Of a stretch of DNA of 64,000 bases, positions 11,821-21,411 are shown one piece after another. Source of the DNA: Coniferiporia sulphurascens (Eukaryota > Basidiomycota > Agaricomycetes > Hymenochaetales > Hymenochaetaceae); the NCBI GenBank assembly GCA_002794785.1, contig NBBA01000008.1, forward strand, positions 434,001 to 498,000, in the 5' to 3' direction. A program made the translations under genes and the position numbers. Each line of letters starts with the position of its first letter. Within the stretch, counting starts at the first letter, position 1. A model generated the notes under the pieces. It was not told where the DNA came from, did not search any database, and was given only the letters and a program-made list of their open reading frames with translations.

Positions 11821-14022
11821 TCACCGCTGATTTTTCTTCAATATTTTTCTCAGCTGTGCATATCCCTGGGCCATGGATCTGATGGTGTCGCAGCCCAACC
11901 TCAGACTGGAAAGACAAAAAAAATATTGAGAGGAATACGTGGAAAGAAAGACGGTTGGTCTTTTCTTCGCAGGGAACTTTGCGGAGTGCTTTTCCTGAAT
12001 GACTTGCCCCTTTTTTCTACGAAGGTGCTGAAACACGAGATCCAGATACCTTGTTCGGACTTCTTCCGAACCCGCCTGCACAGTTTGATCAAGTCTATGC
12101 GCCCCCTTGACACAAATGTGGCGATCATACAGAATGCTGTAAGTCCGACGATAACCCACAAAGTAATCATGTTAGGCTTATACTGTATAAAAAACATAGT
12201 CGGACGAGTGCGGCATCACAATTGCGAAATGTTTAAAATTATATTAGCTCACCTGGGAGCCAAAGACAAACATCGTTAACCCGGCCAGAAAAGCGACGAC
12301 AGATGGGATAAGGAGTATAAGATAGCCGGACCTAATCCAGAACCGAATATACCATGGCAATCTGCGCTCCGGCCTTGACCTGAGAAATGAAGACAGGATT
12401 CAGGAACTATGGGCACGGCGTTAGACGTCTTTCTGAAATCCTTGAAAGCGGCGTACCCCTATTTTTGAATCGTTTCAGAAAAGCGTGTTTTTTCCCCTTC
12501 AGATTTGGCTCTAGAAGTTCTATCCTTGTTGCGACAAATTCGGACATATCAATAGCGTTCTTGCCAGTACCTTCAGATGACTTTAACATCACTTAAAATA
12601 TTAGCAATGGATCAGGTAAATACATAAATACCACCACAGTGCTCAAGAAAAATAGCCAAGGCCTGATTCGGTCTATTCGTGAGCTGTCGTTTCAGTGAAC
12701 AAACTAATATGCGCACCGACAACTCATATTGAAATTCGTCCAGTACCCTATATCTTTTCTCGTCGGGGAAAAAATCTTCGAAGTCTGGAATTGCTATCGG
12801 CGACAAATCCTATGAGCGCAGAAAAGCTGGTGGTCGAATAAAGTTTTCAGCTCATCAGAGTTAAAACTAACAACAGCGCCAGCAATGTCTCCTAATAAAA
12901 AGACCAGAACACTAGCGGAGAGGGCTCCATTTGCGCTTGAAATGGACGGGGATCTTGTCCCTTGCTTTTCGAGCGGTTCAGCTGTGAAGCATCCCTAGGC
13001 ACTGGTAAGTTTTTTTGCCAGCCGGCGTGACGCATCGACAAGAGTAAGCGTTTCTATGCGAGCAATGTCGCAGAACGAATGAATATAACCGGGGTCTCCA
13101 TTTAAATGTACTTACTCAATCAAGCCACTTAATCTGGTGGTGACGTCCGATGTTCCAGCGCCAAAGGCCAGACTATTGCTTGCTATAGGTATTGAACAGA
13201 GTTGAATTGAAGTCCGCGTACTTACCAGATGAACGACATATAATTTTGTTCTGTTGGCTCCGCCCTCTCGTAGTGAGAGCTTAGAAGACGGCCCCAACCG
13301 GTTACCACGCCCTCGTCCCCCGTATCATCTGCATAGGACTTTCAAGTTGGAGCTACCCTCTGCCGCATACAGAAATGACTGTTGTGCTTCATCCCCATCA
13401 CCAGATATGCGAGTTTGTTTGCAACATCCCTTGTGAGAAAAGCCAGACATGGGTCCAGTGTTTGACACATGTACAGAAGGCGGATAGTTCAGTCCACGGG
13501 GGTACAATACTCTTGACCGAAATTCTATAAGGAGATTTGACGCTCGCCGGTAAAGGCCGAAGCTTTTCATAGTTTCACGATTGCCTTCAAGTGGTTTATG
13601 CGGCGCATTACATGCGTCCGATGCACAACGGAGCGTGCTAAGTGATAAATAGAGAAACCGAGTTGCATGTGACGACGTAGTGCTGAAGATTAAATTTTTG
13701 TACAGTTTGAGCGGGTCGCCCGCTAATGCAGAAGCCAAAGATGGTTTCTGCGCCTCGCGATAAAGCCCAAAGCAGCACGAGCCTGAGATGTTTCCATAAA
13801 CTACCCTGCCTAATAATGTACTAAGCGCACATCCGATATTAATATTGTGTGAGGTACTTGCCTTTCTATTGATTTTTGGGGGCTGTCAGCTGGGATATAC
13901 AGAATCCGCAGACACGCATCGCAGGTTTCTGTAACATACTTCCTCCAGTTAGGAAGAATGCATAAAGCGCAGGCGTAAGTCTCCTTCACAAAATATGCTT
14001 CGTACCTTCGCACAGAAGGCAC
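11821..14022 (-). pseudogene. Fragments of a fast-evolving multi-exon membrane protein (DUF6535-like?)
   Basis: Several exon-like pieces lie on the minus strand. Around 12375-12256 the reading is PWYIRFWIRSGYLILL followed by PSVVAFLAGLTMFVFGSQ, ending at a GTGAGC donor. Through a TACAG acceptor this joins YKPNMITLWVIVGLTAF plus CMIATFV near 12190-12120. These are two consecutive membrane spans after a basic segment, as in the C-terminal half of DUF6535 proteins of Agaricomycetes. Upstream pieces (12607-12806, 12407-12592, 13325-13738, 13810-14022) are open but cannot be joined confidently. The assignment to DUF6535 is an inference from hydropathy order only. The gene may be intact with many exons, or a decayed copy. 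Confidence 0.35.
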
Positions 14023-15351
14023 TATTTAAATAAAAAATGACAACAAAACCGAAGGGACGTCTACGCGGCAGAATTGTGCATAGCGGCGAATCACGGCAGA
14101 TTCAGACGGGGTTTAGGTACACACAATAGGTCCAAACTCAGGGGAGTCGAGAGTGACTCATCAAGGTTCATCTAACGACTTCACTATCGATGCAGGGAAG
14201 CTCAAACCCAAAGGCCTTCAGGGTGTCTGACGGATAAATCCTCTGAGACGAGTAAGGCGCTTGCGTTGGGTCCATTGATAAGGGTCCCAGGGTTGAGGTT
14301 TGGGGCGATGAAAGAACAAGAGCTCTCAGAAATATACACCCAAAGATTTAGAACTGAGATTGAGTGCAGGCACATGTACGTATTTCGAAGCAGAGTGCAA
14401 TAATATGGAACTGGCGGCGAACGTAAGGATGGAAAACTCAAACTTGCTCGGACCCTTCATTGCACGTGTCAAAGGCGTTTGCGAAAAGTTGATACATGAG
14501 AGCATGCTCCTTTTACGGCATAAAATACTCGCGGATCCTGTCGGAAGTAGCCGAACCAGAAACCCGAGACTCAAGCGAACCTAACCGGCAACTTGACTCG
14601 CTCGAAGAGAAAAGCATAAAAACCTCCATATTGTTGCAATATGTGCCACTGGCAGGTAGTATCTTTAAACAAGGCCGCAATTTTACACAAACGCAAATGG
14701 CCTCAAGCTATGTAAGTGGGGATTGCAAATCAAGGTTCGACTCGGAAGCGGGCTGACCGTAGTTAAATTGTATAATCAAACAAATTTCACACGCTCTTGT
14801 TTCCCTAAACGGGGTACCTTACATAAACGGAAATGAGCCAAGAATCGTCTTCAACCTACTGTAGTAACGACCGCGATGGAATCTCATGAAAGAGAATATG
14901 AACGAGCTCATTCAAAAATGACAGAACATAATTATCCTGCCTTCGTGAATCCCATCTTTCACCATTGTACTAGGCGTTTCAACACCACCCTATGTTGCCG
15001 GACTCGGAAGCGGTGTACTTGAAGGTCCAGCCTGAGAGTAGTCTTTACTCCTTTTCCAGTATATAGGCTGGTACACTCTGTGCACGACTGCCTTGGCCAC
15101 ACTTACTGAACTATCTAGGTCGGCGCAACATCGCCATATCATGCGGAATAGCCGGAGGGGCACAAACATCTCCGAGTCACGCTGTGTACCCAAATCGACC
15201 TTGCTTCCGAGTTTGGCTTGCTATCTGTGGTTAAGTATTCCTAGCTCGCCTTTGTCGCTTTTATATGCCAAATATCTATGCATGGGACAGAGTAGGGAAA
15301 TGTTAGAGGGAAACGAACCCCTCTCAGACCGGATTCCCCGTTTGTGTACAC
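14023..15351. other. Accessory spacer with unassigned open frames
   Basis: Open frames on the plus strand (14360-14584, 14496-14756, 15093-15407) contain some helix-like text such as RVKGVCEKLIHESMLLLRHK. They do not resolve into a gene. They could be upstream exons of the plus-strand gene ending at 15655. Confidence 0.3.
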
Positions 15352-15655
15352 ATGGGTCGGGCCCAGCTTCGCCGGTCGTCTATGGAGGCACTGCTGGAAT
15401 CGGGTAGCTATGTACCGCATATGTTGAGCTCTCGGCTTGAAGCTCTGACAAAAGCTCGCCGCTCTGCCGATGTCCCAAGAGCGGCACTCCGCCAAGTACG
15501 CATTTACTCAGGCTATCGCTGAATACATACCATGTCCCTCATGCTAACGAAGTATTTATATCGTCCTGCAGCCTAAAAACCAACAAAGCTTTAGGCGGGT
15601 TGTCGTTTCTTCTATAAAGACTGGACCTCAACACGGGACTGAGGACGACTTCTGA
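15352..15655 (+). CDS. Putative short gene or 3' end of a gene, 75 aa
   Basis: Exons 15352-15495 and 15572-15655 join through a GTACGC donor and a CTGCAG acceptor in the same phase and end at TGA. The result is 75 codons with a coherent basic/helical composition (SSRLEALTKARRSADVPRAA, then PKNQQSFRRVVVSS, ending GTEDDF). The ATG at 15352 is only the first in frame. The N-terminus may instead lie in upstream exons. No family was recognised. It ends 55 bp before the DUF6699 gene on the same strand. Confidence 0.3.
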
Positions 15656-15709
15656 ATCATTCCACATACAACACGCTTGTTCTCATTAAACAAGACATAA
15701 AAGCTGAAG

Positions 15710-16298
15710 ATGCCTTGCAATAATCTCAATCCCATTCTTGCTTCCCATGTCCTGGGATACGATTACCGGGATGCTAGTATTCGCCTGGACCTACGCAACA
15801 ATCCTCAAAACCCCCATCTGCGTACTACGTTTGCACCTTATCGTCCTATCCATCCCTTAGTCTTTCTGGAGCCCGCTACATGGCCCCCATTGCGTCGCAT
15901 GCGCATCTTAGTGCACCCACTGCCTAGCGTGCGGCTCTCCATCAACGTGCGCAGCGAAATGTATGTCACCGTCGGGCAGGTTTTAGAAGCCCTGTATCGC
16001 GACCTGTGCAGACCGCTCGCACGCTATGAGTGGGCCGGCTTGTCGTCCCTGGAAAAGCGGCGTGTGTCCGAAGCATTTTTTGAACGCTGCTCAATGTCTC
16101 CCAACCGTTACTATGATCGTCAACATGGTGTGAGAAGAATCGATCTTCTCTGTCGGGAAACATTGTTCCGAGGCCTTAAGCCGTCCCGCGAGAGCCACAA
16201 TACATGGAAGCTTGTGCTTATGAGGTACGTTCAGTGCGTTTTTACATTTCTGCTGTTCATTCTTGCTGATTTCTGTAACATTTCCCAGGCGCAATTGA
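15710..16298 (+). CDS. DUF6699 domain protein, 174 aa
   Basis: Member of a large basidiomycete family of unknown function (DUF6699). Exons 15710-16224 and 16289-16298 join through a GTACGT donor and CCCAG acceptor, adding only two codons and TGA. Family features: an N-terminal PHLRTTF/PLVFLEPATWPPL region resembling the dipeptide-rich beta strands, then VTVGQVLEALYRDLCRPL, the WAGLSSLEKRRVSEAFFERC helix, and GVRRIDLLCRETLFRGL before a terminal W-x-L strand (TWKLVLM). Length is near the family norm. A more diverged possible relative lies at 31044-31631. Biochemical role unknown. Confidence 0.75.
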
Positions 16299-17879
16299 AT
16301 CCTTAAATCCACTATTGATTTGCCTTCCTCATGGCAGTGGTCTTCGTAACTTTGCCGCCTAATTTCTAGGAGTCAATATCGAAGTCCCATCACCGTGCAT
16401 ATCCCTGTCGTATACCCATTAGAACCGGGAGCCGCCACCGGAAACGATAAAGTGTATTCATTTATTCGAGACCAGAATTAATCATTTCTCTTTCTTCCGT
16501 GTCATTAGTGTGTGTTTCGCAGGGAGCCGGCGGCGGTCAGGGGAGGAAGCTCTTACCATAAGATTTCAGACATACCAGACTTGTTAGTTCTCAAGCGAAA
16601 TATTTCAAATGGGAACAAACATGACTGAATAAAGGTTGCATAAGTAATCAACTACGTGACGGCTGATGACGATTTTCCATGCCAGTGCCATACTACTGTA
16701 GGACTTAGAATTGAAATATCGACAGCAAAGACCCATGGTTGTTAGAATCCGGCGAGCTCCGGTTCAACCCGGACTTATATATGGATCGTTCTTCTTATTA
16801 TAGTAAATACTTCATTCTTCGCAGTGCGCGTATAGCTTTGTATACGCGTAACAACTACCTCACGCTCGATACTCTTAGAGCGCTTGGGTGAGCTATTATA
16901 TTATCGTTTCCATTCAGTCCTTTACTTATTTATTACCTAGCATATATTTAGTTCAATACGTAGATGGTACAATAGGAAATCAATACGGAGCCATTGAAAA
17001 CAGCCATTTCACATGATATTGTTAAAAAAAAAAGTGATTATTGTATCGACCAAAACTCAGCTAACTACAGAGACGGCTCAAGTTAACCTAATAAGATACC
17101 ATAGAACAAAGCGTGTTAAAGAGATGTTAGCGCTAGATGCATATATGTAGTGTGGGTCCGCGACATACAGTAGATAATCTGGCACATCAGAAGTGTTCTG
17201 AGTGTCTCAAGCCACACCGCAGATTTAACAGCCTCCTCAAAACAAGAAGCAGACTTCGACGCGGACGGTTTTCTACGCTTCCCCTACTTAGTAACAGGAT
17301 TAGTGATGTGTTATAATATAATATACAAAATATTCACCACCAGTCAGAGGTGATTGACACGCGACAATATTGAGAAGCCAGATGCGTCGTCTACGTGCAG
17401 CTAGCTCGTTCTCATATCCTCAGGCACTCAGGCCATTAGGATCTGATGAGACGGAATGCTGAAAATCAAGACTGGTGAGTGCGACCTGGCCCTGCCTATC
17501 CATTGCCGCTCCTCGTAAATTAATAATCATTCGAGACATGACCACAGAATGAAGCATTCGTTGGATTCTGTTCGCGTTTGATGTCAGCTTTTCAGTCGAC
17601 GACGGTAGGCAAGGTTTTGTTTACCCGGTTAGGATACCATAATAGTTTCCCTACGAGCGAACCGAAAGTTAGCACTTCTGAAAGAAGGGAGAATTGTAGG
17701 AGCCGTATCGAAGACAATTACATTATAAAATCGCCCTCGGAGCAAGATGACAAAGTTCGCTGCTGTAAATGCTACAGAATGGCCAATCAATCTTCAGCCT
17801 CTTTTAATTGATACAGTGTCTCATGTACCAAAAAGCAACGAGAAATATAGTGCGCCTTAAGAACATTACCAGACATAAG
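16299..17879. other. AT-rich intergenic region
   Basis: About 1.6 kb with A/T runs (for example around 17020-17035 and 17310-17330). An imperfect Pol III B-box-like motif near 16762 was rejected as a tRNA. The right end probably contains the unresolved 3' exons of the minus-strand DUF6533 gene. No other gene was seen. Confidence 0.45.
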
Positions 17880-19258
17880 CTGAAATAGTCAACTACTCGA
17901 TGCAACACGCACCGTCTCTGTAAAATATCGTCACAAGGGCACCTTGACGTGTGTGTTCATTCCCTAACCATACATGTACATTAGTCTTTGCCGCCTGTGG
18001 ATGGTGGATATTCGCCAACAGTGGGCGATTCCCTTCCAGAATGTCAGGAGCATGACAACTGCAACTTGAATGTGAGCATATAAAGCTTCCGTGAAAACAG
18101 ATTATACGCACTACACTCCAAAACCATCAACAGGGCAAACGCTGTGTAGTAGGGCTTTGTGTTCATATGTATTAACGCGCATGGTGGAAGACCCTTGGCG
18201 GGTGGTCCTGAAATATATGTATATGAGGGCTTTTACCCGCTGTCGTGTTGCCTCGACACGCACCGTATACAAGATTCTCGTCTTTAACAATCAATATAAC
18301 CGTCACAACAACACCAATCTTTTAAATCACGGAGAAATTTTGAACATCGGTGTGAAGGGAAAAGGGGCGTTCTCCTCACAAACACCATGCACGTCATGGA
18401 GAGAAGGATATGTCGTGAACTCCCCCACAACGCATATACGCGGGTTATCATCAGGACTAAAAAGTGGAAAAAGGTTTGGATGGCCCTTAGGATAAAACAA
18501 GAATGAAGTTGGGAACTGGACATACGCTCGGAAACGATAACACCCAGTAAGGTTAAATCTGGTGGGATTATAGTAACCCTCAAGCTTACTAGCTGCAAAA
18601 CTCACACGTAAACGTTTCGCAAAACCGTTTGCACAGCTATTGTTCAGAGTAGCCTCAGCAGGGGAAACACTACAGATAATGTGAAATAATCACGAACACG
18701 TTCATCCGGACTTGGATTAAAAAGGTCTTCAGATGTTAGAGTGATAAAGTCAGGAAAGATTTGACAGATGAATTAACGGTAGTTGATCGCACAAAGTAGC
18801 AGTACCGCTGAGTCCGCAAATGCTAAATATCTTGCCGCAAAGAACAGAAGCTTTCCCGGGTTATATTTTGAGTACCAAACCAAGTCAACCTGGATGGCGG
18901 AAACAAGTAAGTTCTAGGTTTTCATATGAGTAACTAAACTGAACCTCGTCGCAGAATGTAATGAGCCAGTCGTATGTCTGAAAGAGCGACATTAGTCTTT
19001 AATAGCATTCTGAAAACGAAGCAAGGAGTCAGTCACCAATACTCCGACAGTGGCAACTGTGCATGGCAGTCGTCAGCAAGGATCCGTTTCAATAGCAGAC
19101 GAAGACAGTTAACATACGAGCAGTATACTTCGGACCGAGCGAACGGGTAAATATTCCCATTGCAATAGTGGTCAATAAAAAGTGCTGACCTGGACTGCTT
19201 GACCCTCTTGCACATACTTAAGGATTGTACCTAACGTTTCAGTTGCGTCAGCGAACAT
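17880..19258 (-). CDS. DUF6533-type seven-helix membrane protein (intact many-exon gene or decaying copy)
   Basis: Integral membrane protein family expanded in mushrooms, function unknown. The ATG at 19258 gives MFADATETLGTILKYV. Further exon-like segments on the minus strand follow the family order: TYDWLITFCDEVQF (near 18970), VDLVWYSKYNPGKLLFF plus AARYLAFADSAVLL (near 18880), LVLMITRVYALWGSSRHILL (near 18450), IGVVVTVILIVKDENLVYG (near 18300), VVMLLTFWKGI (near 18060) and VTIFYRDGA (near 17920). The DWLIT, W-x-x-x-x-x-x-GK, R-YALWG, LTFWKGI and FYRDG blocks are the recognisable DUF6533 landmarks. Joints between some exons and the 3' end are unresolved, so a pseudogene is possible. A TATA box lies 40 bp upstream. 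Confidence 0.6.
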
Positions 19259-19295
19259 GATATGGGGACCGGCGGCCTCTCATGGAAAAACAATC

Positions 19296-19304
19296 CCTTT
19301 TATA
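19296..19304 (-). promoter_or_regulatory. TATA box of DUF6533 gene
   Basis: TATAAAAGG on the minus strand, about 40 bp before the ATG at 19258. This is a suitable distance for a short leader. Confidence 0.5.
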
Positions 19305-20512
19305 TCCTCGTGCCCTCGCCCAAGTGACGCCTTTTCCAGGTTAGCTTTTTATTTGACTCAGGGTCGTAATGCATTACATTCTCCTGGTAGCCTCAAGGCA
19401 CCAAGCGTCCATCAGACGTATGCATGGTAGATGTATTTGAGTACCAATTTTCGGCAGCAAGCTCCAATAGCGAGAGCTCTAGTGGAATTCCGAAACAGAC
19501 AGTACTGCTTTATCGGAATCTCAGCATCCCGCAGGAGGGAAGCCTGTCGGCTCTTGAGTTTTTGAAAAAAGGTCTGGAAGTCTGAAGAGGCCGTTGTACT
19601 AGTGGAAACGTGACCTTTTCTTTCGCCTGCTTTCCTTCAGAATTATAACTTTTAAAAGGGCATCTCCGGGTATCTTCTCCATTATCAGCCTCAAATCGGA
19701 GGCAAGATGATGGTCATTGAGTACTTCGGGTATCTTATTGTCTTTGCTGTTTGTAATACGAACTTGATGAAGCGTCCTACTATCAGTAAAGGAGGTAGTA
19801 ACGGTTCACAGAGAGCAAGAGACCTGTTAAAGCTGCATACACCAATTAGTGACTCTAGCTTCACATTTCTGGCAATAAAAAAGGGTTTTCTCTGTAAGTC
19901 CGCCCACTAATGAAAGTCTGCCTTCTTGAAAATTCGGTGAGTTCTATACCCGAGCGCTCCGTTAAAATAAAACTTCTCATTGTTCGGCTTCGCGAAGACT
20001 CCACTTATTCGTGAAATACTGCGAGCCAGCTTTGGAACCGAAGATTTCGATATGGTGGAGCCAGCCTGAGATTATACATAGCCCCCAAGTACTCTTCCAT
20101 GACATTGATGACGGTAGCCGAGTCGGGGGACGCGCAAGACCCAGACTCCGGGTCGGCACCCGGGCCACGGCACCAGTATCTCGGTGAGTAATGGGAATAA
20201 GGCACAAAGGCCAGTCGAAAACCCGTACTATAAAGTCGCAGACTGGATGCGTTTGACGACTATTTCAAGCACAGGTGTTGCAGGCAGCCGCCAGGCCACG
20301 GAGTAGTTGACAGTACTATCACGAAGCGATTAGAGGGGAAAATAGCCTGCTTATGAGTTTGTTATGCTATGTTTCGATATACTGTATCTTCAAATCCCGC
20401 TCATCTGTAAGTAGGTATGACTCGGACCCACCCAGGCGACTGTATTCACCGCTTCCATTTCATAGTATTTTCAAGTTGGTTGCTGTGCGCCGGAATACTG
20501 GGTTCTGCCGCC
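19305..20512. other. Intergenic, no clear gene
   Basis: Open frames at 19707-19910 (+) and 19977-20207 (-) have no start, splice or domain support. A CATCCCGCAGGAGGG stretch near 19525 faintly resembles the terminal motif of the MITE at 20521, but it has no partner. Confidence 0.4.
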
Positions 20513-20520
20513 GCACATCT

Positions 20521-20742
20521 CAGTGTTGTGCGTCCCACAGGGATTCGGGGATCTCGCAGGTATGAGGATCCCTGCGCCGTGGGAATCTCGCCTTGATAAC
20601 CCGAATAAGAAAATTAGGTTACATTTTTAATGTCCAGAATGGGACCATCGCTTGTGGGTCGCCACATCCCTTCCCATCTTGGAAATCCCTGCATCCCTTC
20701 CCTGCCGGCCGCTAATCAATCCCGCAGGGATGCACAACACTG
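20521..20742. mobile_element. hAT-like MITE (non-autonomous DNA transposon), 222 bp
   Basis: The ends form a terminal inverted repeat. The left end reads CAGTGTTGTGCGTCCC and the reverse complement of the right end reads CAGTGTTGTGCATCCC, with further partial matching through GGGATT. The flanks GCACATCT (20513-20520) and GCCCAACT (20743-20750) agree at 6 of 8 positions, as expected for an aged 8-bp hAT target duplication. The interior repeats (A/T)TCCC motifs in both orientations and has no coding capacity. The CAGTGTTG ends are characteristic of fungal hAT elements. Confidence 0.75.
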
Positions 20743-20750
20743 GCCCAACT

Positions 20751-21411
20751 TACCATCGCCTTATTCATTTCGAGTAGAGCGAGTCTTGATTTTGATTACG
20801 ACGGCCTACTTATACGGAGCCACCGGGTTCTGGCGCCCACAATATTTCCTGTCGTGATTAGTACTGACCAACTTGAACGCACCGCTGGTGCATGTTTAAT
20901 CCGCCGATCGCCTTTAAATTCACATATACTGTATAGTCTGCTCCGGCGTATCCGATGCTATCCTCAAAACGCGGCTTGCCATGCTCCTTTTGAATCAATA
21001 CAGGCATTTCAACCCTGTAGGCCACTTAGATTTTAATGATTAGGCTTAATTTTTCGTACAGAGGTAAGGACTACATAGGGCTATATGCTGATATTTTTTT
21101 GCTAATCTTGGCTCAGTGTATCAAGCCCGGGTAAGGTCTGTGTCTGCTTTCCCATTGAGAAAGCTACGGTTTCTGTAGAAACTAGAGCCTTCCAACGTTG
21201 CGTTTCGCGGTGACTTTAGTTGGGGGTTAGAATTTAGCCACCTTACATGTATCACGTAATCCATGTCGCGTACATACACACAAATAACGCGTGTCCCTTT
21301 TCGCCTTTACTGACCGTGCGAAAACACGAGCGTGTCCAGCTGAGCGCGCCACGCCAATCCCGGGAGTCTGAAGCGCTTTGGGCAAATGCGAGCAGCCCGC
21401 GATCCTTCATC
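20751..21411. other. Upstream region of MCM10
   Basis: Spacer between the MITE and MCM10. GC rises sharply from about 21300, marking the change from accessory to conserved sequence. No other gene was seen. Confidence 0.45.

Noticed and set aside
16740..16785. tRNA-like T-arm (CCGGTTCAACCCGG)
   Set aside because: The stem closes with only a 6-nt loop, no A box, anticodon arm or acceptor stem fits upstream, and there is no T-run terminator.
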